NCBI RefSeq assembly: GCF_040546685.1
Contig: NZ_JBEPOH010000001.1
Coordinates: 5,084,001 to 5,148,000 of the forward strand
Reading direction: 5' to 3'
Source of the DNA: Variovorax sp. OAS795
Lineage (GTDB): Bacteria > Pseudomonadota > Gammaproteobacteria > Burkholderiales > Burkholderiaceae_C
DNA length: 64,000 nucleotides
Positions 20,101 through 27,489 of the stretch are shown here, piece by piece. Under the pieces are notes generated by a model. It did no database searches, was not told the DNA's origin, and saw nothing but the letters and a program-made list of their open reading frames with translations. Position 1 is the stretch's first letter. Each line of letters starts with the position of its first letter. The position numbers and the translations under genes are program-made.

Positions 20101-22347
20101 GCCGGTAGAGATCGCTCCGTCGATGTTGCTGGCCGTCGCGGTTCCGCTGCTGGCCGCATTGCCGACCTGCGCCACCAGCGCGCTGCTGGAGGCACCCGAC
20201 GTGGTGATGCCGCCGGTCGAGGTTGCCACCGCATTGCCCAGGCCATTGTTCAGGCTGTACATGCCCAGCGCGTTGTCGGCGGTCGTGGTGATCGTGCCGA
20301 CATTGCCGACCTGGGTGTTGGTGGTGGTGACCGCGGCGGTGCTCGACGGGTTGCTGATCACGCCCCGCACACCGGTGGCGTATTGCCCCGTGGTCGAGAT
20401 GGTCCCGCCTTCGTTCAGGATGCTCACCGCGCCCAGGCCGTTGGTGCTGCCGAGAACGCCATGGCTGAAGTCCCCGCCGGCCGACACGCTGGCGCCGCTC
20501 ACCACAACGTCCACCGTGCCCGATCCGCCGGTGTTGTTCGACGTGGCAGAAACGCCCACCGCGCTGGCAGTGGTCACGCTGGATACGCCCGAGACGGTGA
20601 CCTGGACATCGCCCAAGCCGTAGTTTTGCGCGACGAGGCCGCTGCTGCCCGTGCCCGTAGTGGTGACCTGGCCGGCCGTCATCGTGAGGGTGGCATCCGC
20701 CGCGCTTTTCGCGTTGTTGATCGTGGCATATGCACCATAGGCGCTCGAGCCCACGGTGTCGATCTTTCCAGCGGTGACCTGGACGTCGGCATTGCCCAGG
20801 CCGCTGTTGATGGCCGAGACGCCGAATGACGACGGACCGGAGGTGCTGATGGCAACGCCCGACATGAGGGCGGTGGCGGCCGATGGGCTGGCCACGTTGG
20901 AAACCTCGGCCCTGACGGCATCGCTGCTGGCGCCCGTCGTCGTGACCGAGCCGTCCGTCAGGCTCGCATTGGCTGCGCCCAGGCCTCGGTTGAGGGCAAA
21001 GACCCCATGGCTTGTCGCGCCGGCCGTGTTGATGACGCTGATGTTGGTGGCTGTCGCCGTGCCGGGGCTGGTGGCATTGGCCACCTGTGCGACGAGCGCG
21101 CTGCTGGTATTGCCTGTGGTGGTGATGCTTGCGTTGGAGGTTGCCACGGCATCGCCGAGGCCCCGGTTCAGGCTCAACACACCCGGGGCGTTGGTCCCGG
21201 CCGTCGTGATGCTTCCGTTGTCGGCAGCGGCGGAAACAGTGGCGGTGCTCGCAGGGTTGTTGATGAGGCCGTAGAGCCCCACGGCGCTGCTGCCGGTGGT
21301 ATTGATGCTTCCGACGCTCACGGCACTGACCGTGCCCAGTCCGTCGGACACGGCCTGCAAGCCGTAGCTGTTGTTTCCGGACGTTGTCACGTGGCCATCG
21401 GTATAGACGCTCACCGAGCCGGTTCCGGAAGGATTGGCGCCGAAAGCCACGATGCCCGGGGAGCCCAGGCCGGTCGTTTTGATATCGGCCAGACCAGCTC
21501 CTGAAAAGTAGACCTCGGTGCTGCCGAGCCCCAGGTTGTGAGCATAGAGGCCGTAGCTGCCATCGCCCGCGGTGTTGAAACCACCGCCCCTGTTCACCGT
21601 GATCGCGGAATTGGCCGTGCTGCCGGTATTGGTCACGGCGGCATACGCGCCGTGCGCCGCTGTGCCTGTCGTGGTGACATCCGCGAAGGTCGTATTGATG
21701 TCGGCATTGCCCAGGCCTTCGTTGATGGCCCTGATGCCCACGGCATTCTGTCCGGAGGTGTTGATGACAACTCCGCCCTCCTGCAACAGGACCGTGGCCG
21801 AACCGGTACCCACCGGGTTGCTGACGCGGCTGTAGATGCCGGCGGCGTCCGATCCGTTGGTGGTGACCGTGCGAGGAAGCGTTTCAAGGCCCGTGATCAC
21901 GGCGGCATCGCCTGCGGTGCCCGCACTGTTCACATAGATGCCGTGGTTCCCGGCGCCGGTCGCCGTGACGCCGTTGAACCGGTTGCCATTCACGGTCAGG
22001 TTGTTGGCGTTGGTGCCCGACGACTGCAGCTGAATGGCCGGCGCCGCAACAGGTCCGGCGCTGTTCGATTCGAGGGTCAGCGTCAGGCCGTCGGAGTTGA
22101 TGTAGCTGATACCGCCAGGAAAGCTCGCGCCGGCGCCGCAAGTGACGGTGTCCGCCCCCGCCGCGTCCACCCCGCACTCATTGGCCGCCCACGCGAACGG
22201 TGAACCCCCCAATGCCGCCGTGGCCACCAGCGCGGCAACCAGCGTGGCGCCCGACGAAGACTTCTTGCCCCGGGCCGTGCTGAGTTCGCTTGTTGCAACC
22301 CAGGCACCCAACGCCTCGTTGTAGACACTTCGATAGGATGTGTTCAT
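17113..22347 (-). CDS. type Va autotransporter with repeat-rich passenger
   Basis: 1,744 residues. The start at 22347 gives an extended signal peptide region (MNTSYRSVYNEALGAWVATS), then an Ala-rich hydrophobic core ending PFAWA. The passenger (~60-1350) is Gly/Ser/Thr/Ala-rich, Cys-poor and lysine-poor. It is built of degenerate ~25-35-residue beta-helix-like units (xGTISTGGxASHGxYALNxG LGxA). A Pro/Ala linker spans ~1361-1409. The C-terminal ~290 residues form the beta-barrel, ending AGVRVSW with the aromatic terminal residue typical for BAM recognition. Function is probably an adhesin or biofilm surface protein; no protease triad was seen. Upstream 380 nt is non-coding, so it heads its own unit with the OmpA lipoprotein behind. 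Confidence 0.92.
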   Translation of the reverse strand: MNTSYRSVYNEALGAWVATSELSTARGKKSSSGATLVAALVATAALGGSPFAWAANECGVDAAGADTVTCGAGASFPGGISYINSDGLTLTLESNSAGPVAAPAIQLQSSGTNANNLTVNGNRFNGVTATGAGNHGIYVNSAGTAGDAAVITGLETLPRTVTTNGSDAAGIYSRVSNPVGTGSATVLLQEGGVVINTSGQNAVGIRAINEGLGNADINTTFADVTTTGTAAHGAYAAVTNTGSTANSAITVNRGGGFNTAGDGSYGLYAHNLGLGSTEVYFSGAGLADIKTTGLGSPGIVAFGANPSGTGSVSVYTDGHVTTSGNNSYGLQAVSDGLGTVSAVSVGSINTTGSSAVGLYGLINNPASTATVSAAADNGSITTAGTNAPGVLSLNRGLGDAVATSNASITTTGNTSSALVAQVANATSPGTATATNISVINTAGATSHGVFALNRGLGAANASLTDGSVTTTGASSDAVRAEVSNVASPSAATALMSGVAISTSGPSSFGVSAINSGLGNADVQVTAGKIDTVGSSAYGAYATINNAKSAADATLTMTAGQVTTTGTGSSGLVAQNYGLGDVQVTVSGVSSVTTASAVGVSATSNNTGGSGTVDVVVSGASVSAGGDFSHGVLGSTNGLGAVSILNEGGTISTTGQYATGVRGVISNPSSTAAVTTTNTQVGNVGTITTTADNALGMYSLNNGLGNAVATSTGGITTSGASSSALVAQVGNAASSGTATASNIDGAISTGGSASHGVYALNQGLGEASAAMSGGTISTGGLASHGIYALNQGVGVASAAMSGGTVTTQGDSAMGLFARVSNPASAAATTATLDGGDITTLGAGAYGLYSLNEGLGAANAALSGTGVVTTSGDGSHGVVAQVANTASTAAATASMSGGALTTLRADSFGLYSLNQGLGASNATLAGGDIATNNVRSYGVLSQIDNAASTATATATVSGGTVTTSGDASTGVASITAGTGVALVQMSAGTVEAVAVNSDGLLASSAGGTYQVSLTGGSVKSGAGLAAGIHTAAAGGGTIDIGAAATVDGAYSGIAIRDGDPARTGTDTLGGNATVTTAGTVTGDAILGLGHDSFSLTGGSYTGSIFGDDKLASASDGNDRFTWTGGTLAGGFYGQNGSDTALVSAPGYNASQMLDGGDDVSAADGWVDTLTLKGLTVTAGGDTLRNWETLVLDDTRLTLAGNPLTVGAGVDASGNPMGLVIQPTASVFMGQPAFTINGDVHNAGQIDLRTATPGNVLSLYGNYAGTNGIVRLNTSLGGDASATDKLVVNGNTSGTTRVFVTNVGGAGAATVNGIQVVQVSGSSSDGNFTLAAPVQAGAYEYGLHRGGRTDGDANSFYLSSTYNTPVPAPAPAPAPAPAPAPAPAPGASPAPAPAPAPAAAPVPAPAPIPVRPPEVLRPAVAGYAMGPMASTELGLSLLGSLHKRVGEQQSLKWDHCGCGDAAPGDQAWGRVQASRLNVDGQNQFGFAQNQKFFQVGKDLMVRYSPEAGDKSRSHTGLSLGYGNAGAEFSDRRREAAGMGAYTGRMKAEMLTLGAYHTRYADNGSYLDLVGQLHLARNQYTDKYADKATQRGAGLGLSAEVGRPWQIGDSQWLIEPQAQLTYQATRYRGFADRVSAVDGFTSQSLRARLGARLAWNDKAERADKLTRTNTFYVTANLVHEFLDPETVTVGGTQVREQWGKKTWAELGLGAQLPLSKSTYLYGGLQYQRALGGGGRDGFAGQAGVRVSW
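19943..20116 (-). repeat. two tandem 87-bp units inside the autotransporter gene
   Basis: Units 19943-20029 and 20030-20116 are nearly identical at the base level and encode two 29-residue copies. One reads SGGTISTGGLASHGIYALNQ followed by GVGVASAAM. More diverged copies lie on both sides (about 19700-21900). The pattern suggests recent in-frame duplication within the passenger. Confidence 0.8.
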
Positions 22348-22729
22348 CGCCTTGACTCTCTTCAGAAAAAGTGGGGGCCAAGGCGATGCGCTTCGGAGAG
22401 CGTTCCGCCTGTTCATGGCCATGGGGGGTGCTGGCTGTTGCAGCACGCGGCGGAGGTTATGGGCGGGGCCGCGATTGGCGAAGGCAGTAGTTCACGCATG
22501 TTTTCCCGCGTATTGCCCGGCAACTGGCAGGCAAGCGGAAGCGTGCAAAAAATCGGGGTTCGGGTTTACCCAGGCGATCGTCTGGTGACAGCCCGCCGGC
22601 GCCTGGCGGCTGGACAACTAGGGGCGGACTGTAGGCACCCGCCCACGCGCATGGACTGGTTTCTCCCGCACGCGGCGGCCGCGCGCGTGTCCAAGGTAGG
22701 GGCCTATCTACTCAACGGAGACGCGGATC
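22348..22729. other. 382-nt intergenic region between the autotransporter and the microprotein
   Basis: It separates the divergent autotransporter and 25-residue microprotein genes and must hold the autotransporter promoter. No convincing -35/-10 pair, operator or RNA gene was identified. Short open frames on the plus strand lack ribosome sites and protein-like composition. Confidence 0.5.
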
Positions 22730-22807
22730 ATGAAAAGCATCATTCTCTGGCTCTGCGGAGTGCCGCTGGTGGTGATCATCGGCCTGAAGATCTTCGGCAT
22801 TCTTTGA
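22730..22807 (+). CDS. 25-residue membrane microprotein
   Basis: A tiny gene with a good Shine-Dalgarno: GGAG 9-10 nt before the ATG at 22730. The product begins MKSIILWLCGVPLVVIIGLK and ends IFGIL: a single short hydrophobic helix with Lys near each end, so an inner-membrane peptide is likely. A strong terminator follows 58 nt downstream on the same strand, supporting a real, separately transcribed unit. Function unknown; no family is claimed. Confidence 0.6.
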   Translation: MKSIILWLCGVPLVVIIGLKIFGIL

Positions 22808-22865
22808 AGAACGAGAAGAAAAAACCAGTCCCGGTTTCCTCCTCACGGCGCATTCGTGCGTCGTT

Positions 22866-22893
22866 AAGCGCTCCTTCGGGAGCGCTTTTTTTT
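22866..22893 (+). terminator. rho-independent terminator after the microprotein
   Basis: A stem AAGCGCTCC / GGAGCGCTT closed by a TTCG tetraloop, followed by a run of eight T (22886-22893). It ends plus-strand transcription before the convergent plsC gene. Confidence 0.9.
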
Positions 22894-22922
22894 GGGCGCG
22901 CCGGGGCTGTGGGCGGGGCGGC

Positions 22923-23696
22923 TCAGTGCGTCTGGCGGCGCAGCTGCTGCACGTCTTCGCGCAGCGACTGGGCCCAGGCGCGGCGCTCGCGGCCGAGCGA
23001 GGATTGCGGCTCGCCGAAGCGCACGATGGCCAGGAGCGGCGGCGCGCGCAGCGTGTTCCACAGCGAGGTGAGCAGGTTGTCGTCGTCGATGTAGCGCGGC
23101 GCCTGGCTGGTCTCGCGGGTGGCCGCGTCGGCAAAGCGCAGCGCGGCGGGCAGCACCGGCGCGCCGGATGAGATGGCGGCCTGCAAGAGGTTGGCATGGA
23201 AGGGCAGCAGGCCCTGGCCGTCGCTGGTGGTGCCTTCGGGGAACACGCCGATGCGGTCGCCGGCCTGCAGCGCCGCGGTCATGTGGTGCACCACGCGCAT
23301 GGCGTCGCGCCGGCGCTCGCGCTCGATGTAGAGCGAGCCCGCGCCGGTGGACAGCGTGCCGATGAGCGGCCAGTGCTTCACGCCCGACTTGGAGACAAAG
23401 CGCACGTGGCACGCGGCATGAATGGCGCTGATGTCGAGCCACGAGAGGTGATTGCAGATGAGCAGAACCGGCCCCTCGCCCGGCGGCGTGCCCTGCACCT
23501 CGAGCCTCACGCCCATGATCTCGATCAGGCGGCGCGACCACTGCTGCACGCGCAGGTTGCGCTCTGGCGGGGTCATGCGCGGAAAGGCGAAGCGGATGGT
23601 CCACCAGCCGCCGAGCGCGTGTGCCGCCGCATGCAGCAGGCGCCAGCAGGCCTTCAGTGAATGGACCATCGGGATGCGGGCCCTCTTTGCAATCAT
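22923..23696 (-). CDS. plsC: 1-acyl-sn-glycerol-3-phosphate acyltransferase family protein
   Basis: 257-residue membrane-associated acyltransferase of the PlsC/LPLAT family, which adds an acyl chain to lysophosphatidic acid or a related acceptor. Motif I is NHLSWLD (HX4D). Other blocks are the KSGVKHWPLIG region and GVFPEGTTSDG. An N-terminal hydrophobic segment is present (WRLLHAAAHALGGWWTIRF). The ATG at 23696 overlaps the pyrC' stop as ATGA, implying translational coupling; the in-frame Met ten codons later is an alternative. It is the last gene of the yqgE-to-plsC operon. Acceptor specificity cannot be read. Confidence 0.88.
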   Translation of the reverse strand: MIAKRARIPMVHSLKACWRLLHAAAHALGGWWTIRFAFPRMTPPERNLRVQQWSRRLIEIMGVRLEVQGTPPGEGPVLLICNHLSWLDISAIHAACHVRFVSKSGVKHWPLIGTLSTGAGSLYIERERRRDAMRVVHHMTAALQAGDRIGVFPEGTTSDGQGLLPFHANLLQAAISSGAPVLPAALRFADAATRETSQAPRYIDDDNLLTSLWNTLRAPPLLAIVRFGEPQSSLGRERRAWAQSLREDVQQLRRQTH

Positions 23697-24979
23697 CCGT
23701 GGACTACACGGCCGCCGACGAGGGTGTGACGCGCGCGCCCCTGCAGCGGGTAGCCCGCGAACGGCGTGTGCTTGCCCTGGCTCTTGAGCGCATCGGGCTG
23801 CACCTGCCACTCGATGGCGGGGTCGAAGATGCACAGGTCGGCCACGCCGCCCACGGCGAGCGCGCCGATGCCGGTGGCCGCATCGGCGGCCGTGAGCAGC
23901 CGCGCGGGCGCGGAGGTGATGACCTCCAGCGCGCGCGGCAGGCCGGCGCCGCTGCGCTCGCCCCATTTCAGCGCAAGCGGCAGCAGCAGTTCGAGCCCGG
24001 TGGCGCCGGGCTCGGCTTCGGCAAAGGGCAGGGTCTTGGCGTCGGCCTCCACGGGGGTGTGGTCGGACACCAGCGCGTCGATGGTGCCGTCGGCCAGCGC
24101 GGCCGAGAGCGCATCGCGGTCGCCCTGCTGGCGCAGCGGCGGATTCAGGCGCGCACGGCTGTCGAAAAAGCCGATGTCGGTGTCGGCAAGGTGCAGCGAG
24201 TTGATGCTGACGTCGCAGGTGAGCGGCAGGCCCAGGGCCTTGGCCGCGCGCACCAGCGCCACGCCCGCGGCGCTGGAGATGCGGCACAGGTGCACGCGCG
24301 CGCCAGTGCTCTTCATGAGCTCGACGATGGTGAAGATGGCGATGGTTTCGGCCGACACCGGCACGCCCGAGAGGCCCAGGCGCGTGGCCAGCGGCCCGCT
24401 GGCGGCCACGCCCTTGCCCAGGTCGCGGTCTTGCGGGCGCAGCCACACGGTGTAGCCGAAGGTGCTGGCGTAGAGCAGCGCGCGTTGCAGCACCTGCGTG
24501 TCGGCCAGCGGCACGTCGGCCTGGCTGAAGCCGATGCAGCCGGCTTCGGTGAGTTCGGCCATCTCGGTGAGCACGCCGCCGGCCAGGCTGCGCGTGAGCG
24601 CGCCGAGCGGGAACAGGCGCGCGCCCTGCAGCTTCTCGGCGCGAAACTTGAGCATCTCGACCAGGCCGGGCTCGTCGAGCACGGGGTCGGTGTCGGGCGG
24701 GCACACGAGACTGGTGACGCCGCCCGCAATGGCCGCGGCCATTTCGCTTTCGAGCATGCCTTCGTGCTCGTAGCCGGGTTCGCGCAGGCGCGCCGCCAGG
24801 TCGACAAGGCCGGGCGCCACGACGCAGCCGGCGGCATCGATGGTGCGGTCGGCCTCGAAGCCGGCCGGCGCGGCGCCGATGCCGGCGACCTTTCCGTCGG
24901 CAATGGCAATGTCGGCTTTCTTGTCGGTGCCGGAGGCGGGGTCGATGACGCGGCCGTTGGTGATCAGTGTTCTGCTCAT
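23693..24979 (-). CDS. pyrC': dihydroorotase-like protein PyrC', metal motif missing (non-catalytic)
   Basis: 428-residue amidohydrolase-fold protein of the dihydroorotase family. The usual DxHxHxREPG zinc motif reads [10 protein letters not shown] here, so both metal-binding His residues are lost. Other catalytic positions also differ: [13 protein letters not shown] replaces the usual MPNTxP block. Such inactive PyrC' (PyrX) partners are known to hold the PyrB dodecamer together in Pseudomonas and relatives. It starts with ATG overlapping the pyrB stop as ATGA, as expected for a structural partner of PyrB. An active dihydroorotase must be encoded elsewhere (inference). Confidence 0.88.
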   Translation of the reverse strand: MSRTLITNGRVIDPASGTDKKADIAIADGKVAGIGAAPAGFEADRTIDAAGCVVAPGLVDLAARLREPGYEHEGMLESEMAAAIAGGVTSLVCPPDTDPVLDEPGLVEMLKFRAEKLQGARLFPLGALTRSLAGGVLTEMAELTEAGCIGFSQADVPLADTQVLQRALLYASTFGYTVWLRPQDRDLGKGVAASGPLATRLGLSGVPVSAETIAIFTIVELMKSTGARVHLCRISSAAGVALVRAAKALGLPLTCDVSINSLHLADTDIGFFDSRARLNPPLRQQGDRDALSAALADGTIDALVSDHTPVEADAKTLPFAEAEPGATGLELLLPLALKWGERSGAGLPRALEVITSAPARLLTAADAATGIGALAVGGVADLCIFDPAIEWQVQPDALKSQGKHTPFAGYPLQGRARHTLVGGRVVHG

Positions 24980-25941
24980 GCTTCGTTTCCTGCGACGATG
25001 CTCATCACGGCCATGCGCACTGCGATGCCGAAGGTGACCTGGGGCAGGATCACGCTCTGCTTGCCGTCGACCACGGCGGAGTCGATCTCGACGCCGCGGT
25101 TGATGGGGCCGGGGTGCATGACGATGGCGTCGGGCTTGGCCAGCTGCAGCTTCTCGGGCGTGAGGCCGTAGGTCTTGAAGAACTCCTGCGACGAGGGCAG
25201 CAGCGCGCCGCTCATGCGCTCGTTCTGCAGGCGCAGCATGATGATCACGTCGCAGTCCCTGATGCCCTCTTCGAGCGTGTGGCACACGCGCACGCCCATG
25301 CCGGCCATGTCGCCGGGCACCAGGGTCTTGGGACCGACCACGCGCACCTCGGCGCAGCCCAGCGTGGTGAGCGCATGGATGTCGGAGCGCGCCACGCGCG
25401 AATGCAGCACGTCGCCGACGATGGCCACCGTGAGGTTCGCAAAGTCTTTCTTGTAGTGGCGGATGGTGTACATGTCGAGCAGCCCCTGCGTGGGGTGCGC
25501 ATGGCGGCCGTCGCCGGCATTCACCACATGCACGTGCGGCGCCACATGCTGCGCGATGAGGTAGGGCGCGCCCGATTCGCTGTGCCGCACCACGAACAGG
25601 TCGGCCGCCATCGCGCTCAGGTTGGCGATGGTGTCGAGCAGCGACTCGCCCTTGGTGGCCGAGGAGCGCGCGATGTCCAGGTTGATGACGTCGGCCGACA
25701 GGCGCTTGGCCGCGATCTCGAAGGTGGTGCGGGTGCGGGTGCTGTTCTCGAAGAACAGGTTGAACACGCTCTTGCCGCGCAGGAGCGGCACCTTCTTGAC
25801 CTCGCGGTCGCTCACGCTGGTGAAGTTGGCGGCGGTGTCCAGGATGTGCGTGACGATGTCCCGGGGCAGGCCCTCGATCGACAGCAGGTGGATCAGTTCG
25901 CCGTTCTTGTTGAGTTGCGGATTTCGCTTGTAGAGCATCAA
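24976..25941 (-). CDS. pyrB: aspartate carbamoyltransferase catalytic chain
   Basis: 321-residue enzyme making N-carbamoyl-aspartate from carbamoyl phosphate and aspartate in pyrimidine synthesis. The carbamoyl-phosphate motif is [35 protein letters not shown] and [11 protein letters not shown] mark the active site. The N-terminus is short ([20 protein letters not shown]). It overlaps pyrR upstream by 4 nt and pyrC' downstream by 4 nt; no PyrI regulatory chain is present, consistent with the PyrB-PyrC' type of holoenzyme. Confidence 0.96.
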   Translation of the reverse strand: MMLYKRNPQLNKNGELIHLLSIEGLPRDIVTHILDTAANFTSVSDREVKKVPLLRGKSVFNLFFENSTRTRTTFEIAAKRLSADVINLDIARSSATKGESLLDTIANLSAMAADLFVVRHSESGAPYLIAQHVAPHVHVVNAGDGRHAHPTQGLLDMYTIRHYKKDFANLTVAIVGDVLHSRVARSDIHALTTLGCAEVRVVGPKTLVPGDMAGMGVRVCHTLEEGIRDCDVIIMLRLQNERMSGALLPSSQEFFKTYGLTPEKLQLAKPDAIVMHPGPINRGVEIDSAVVDGKQSVILPQVTFGIAVRMAVMSIVAGNEA

Positions 25942-26435
25942 CGGTTCTCCTCGACCTTGAGGCTGAAGGCGCCGTCGTCTGCACGCGCGAGGGCGAGCAA
26001 CTGCGTGTCGGGCAGCGTGAGTTTTGCGGCCGCAAAATCGGCCGCCACGGGCAGTTCGCGCCCGCCGCGGTCGACCAGCACGGCCAGCCGCACGCAGGCC
26101 GGGCGGCCGAAGTCGAACAGCTCGTTGAGCACCGCGCGGATGGTGCGGCCGGTGTAGAGCACGTCGTCCAGCAGCAGCACGTCGGCGCCGTTCACGTCGA
26201 ATGGGAGCGAGGTCTGCGCGCTGGCCGACAGGCCGCGGCGCGCGAAGTCGTCGCGGTGCATGGCCGACGAGATGACGGCGGGCGCGCCGGCCAGGCCCAG
26301 GTCTTTGTGCATGCGCTCGACCAGCCAGGCACCGCCGGAGGTGATGCCCACCAGCCGGGTCGCGGGGCGCATGAGCGATTTCACGCCCTCGAGCAGCTCC
26401 TTGTAGAGCGCTTCGGCATCGGGTATTGGACTCAC
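25938..26435 (-). CDS. pyrR: PyrR bifunctional regulator / uracil phosphoribosyltransferase
   Basis: 165-residue type I phosphoribosyltransferase. The PRPP-binding motif is [32 protein letters not shown] is the N-terminal hood region. The start is a GTG at 26435, since [13 protein letters not shown] follows directly and GTGA overlaps the ruvX stop. In Gram-positive bacteria PyrR controls pyr mRNA attenuation. Here genes overlap on both sides, leaving no room for an attenuator between pyrR and pyrB, so any regulatory role would act upstream of yqgE or by another route. Confidence 0.93.
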   Translation of the reverse strand: MSPIPDAEALYKELLEGVKSLMRPATRLVGITSGGAWLVERMHKDLGLAGAPAVISSAMHRDDFARRGLSASAQTSLPFDVNGADVLLLDDVLYTGRTIRAVLNELFDFGRPACVRLAVLVDRGGRELPVAADFAAAKLTLPDTQLLALARADDGAFSLKVEENR

Positions 26436-26890
26436 GGGATGCTCCTCAAGAATTGTTCCAGGATGATGCAGGCGGAGGCGGCATCGGCGTCGCGTGCGCC
26501 GGAGGCCAGGGCCTCGGTGGTGCTGTAGCGCTCGTCCACCTCGAACACCTGCAGGTTGAAGCGCCCGCGCAGCTGGCGCGCGAACTTCTGCGCGCGGCGG
26601 GTGTTCTCGTGCGGGGCGCCGTCGGGGTGGTACGGCACGCCGACCACCAGCGCGTCGGGCTGCCATTCCTTGATGCGGGCCTCCACCAGCGCAAAGCGCG
26701 CATCGCCCTCGGCCTTGATGGTGGCCTGGGGGGTGGCGGTGGCCAGCAGCCGGTTGCCGCTGGCGACGCCGGTGCGCTTCAGGCCGAAATCGAAGGCCAA
26801 AAAGCTCTGGAAGTGCGCGGGAACGGCGACAGGAACGGAAACGGAAGAAGAAGCGGAGGGTTCGGGAGCGTCCGGCATGGCGTCGGCCAT
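26432..26890 (-). CDS. ruvX: Holliday junction resolvase-like RuvX (YqgF)
   Basis: 152-residue RNase H-fold protein, implicated in 16S rRNA 5' processing and possibly recombination. Motifs are [16 protein letters not shown] (first catalytic Asp), [13 protein letters not shown] and [13 protein letters not shown], with the C-terminal [15 protein letters not shown]. An N-terminal ~25-residue Ser/Val/Ala-rich extension precedes the domain. The ATG at 26890 overlaps the yqgE stop as TGATG, so reading is probably coupled. Confidence 0.93.
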   Translation of the reverse strand: MADAMPDAPEPSASSSVSVPVAVPAHFQSFLAFDFGLKRTGVASGNRLLATATPQATIKAEGDARFALVEARIKEWQPDALVVGVPYHPDGAPHENTRRAQKFARQLRGRFNLQVFEVDERYSTTEALASGARDADAASACIILEQFLRSIP

Positions 26891-27489
26891 CACGCGTGCC
26901 CCGCTTCCGGCGAGAGTTTCCAGGCTTCCAGGCCCAGCAGCAGCAGCGCCTTGTCGTAGCGCTGCTCGACCGGCGTGTCGAAGATCACGGCCGGGTCGGC
27001 GCCCACGGTGAGCCAGCTGTTTTCGGCCAGCTCGGACTCCAGCTGGCCCTCGCCCCAGGCCGAATAGCCCAGCGACACCAGCACCTTGCGCGGCCCCGCG
27101 CCGGTGGCCAGGGCCTCCAGCACGTCCTTGGAGGTGGTCATTTCGAGCCCGCCGGGAATGGTCATGGTCGAGGCATAGACCGATTCCTCGGGCTTTTCGG
27201 CATGGGAGAACACCGGCTCGTGCAGCACGAAGCCGCGCTCGGTCTGCACCGGGCCGCCCTGGAAGACCGGGGCGTTGCCGAGTTCGGGGCGCACGAGGCG
27301 CAGTTCGATCTTCTCGAACAGCTCCTTGAGGTTGATGTCGCTGGGTTTGTTGATCACCAGCCCCAGCGCGCCGCGCTCGCTGTGCTCGCAGAGGTAGACG
27401 ACGCTGCGGTTGAAAGTTTTATCTTCCATCCCCGGCATCGCAATCAGGAAATGATGCGTGAGGTTCATCGGGGCAGAATCGGCAGCCAT
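26890..27489 (-). CDS. yqgE: YqgE/AlgH family protein (UPF0301)
   Basis: 199-residue DUF179 protein of unknown biochemical role, nearly always next to ruvX. Signatures are MNLTHHFLIAMPGMEDKTFN, RSVVYLCEHSERGALGLVIN, FQGGPVQTERGFVLHE and VSLGYSAWGEGQLE. The ATG at 27489 abuts the photolyase ATG on the other strand. The Met at residue 8 (27468), where Escherichia coli-type homologues begin, is a fair alternative. First gene of the operon running to plsC. Confidence 0.94.
   Translation of the reverse strand: MAADSAPMNLTHHFLIAMPGMEDKTFNRSVVYLCEHSERGALGLVINKPSDINLKELFEKIELRLVRPELGNAPVFQGGPVQTERGFVLHEPVFSHAEKPEESVYASTMTIPGGLEMTTSKDVLEALATGAGPRKVLVSLGYSAWGEGQLESELAENSWLTVGADPAVIFDTPVEQRYDKALLLLGLEAWKLSPEAGHA

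Noticed and set aside
19943..20116. Possible CRISPR-like repeats
   Set aside because: The repeats are in-frame coding units without unique spacers of constant length, inside the autotransporter passenger.
17092..20829. 1,245-codon open frame antisense to the autotransporter
   Set aside because: Its Gly/Ala/Val/His-rich translation has no family motif; it arises because the repeat-rich, high-GC autotransporter codons lack stops in the mirror frame.
22923..24704. 593-codon frame seeming to fuse pyrC' and plsC
   Set aside because: Its first ~335 codons are an out-of-frame reading of pyrC'; only the plsC part is real.
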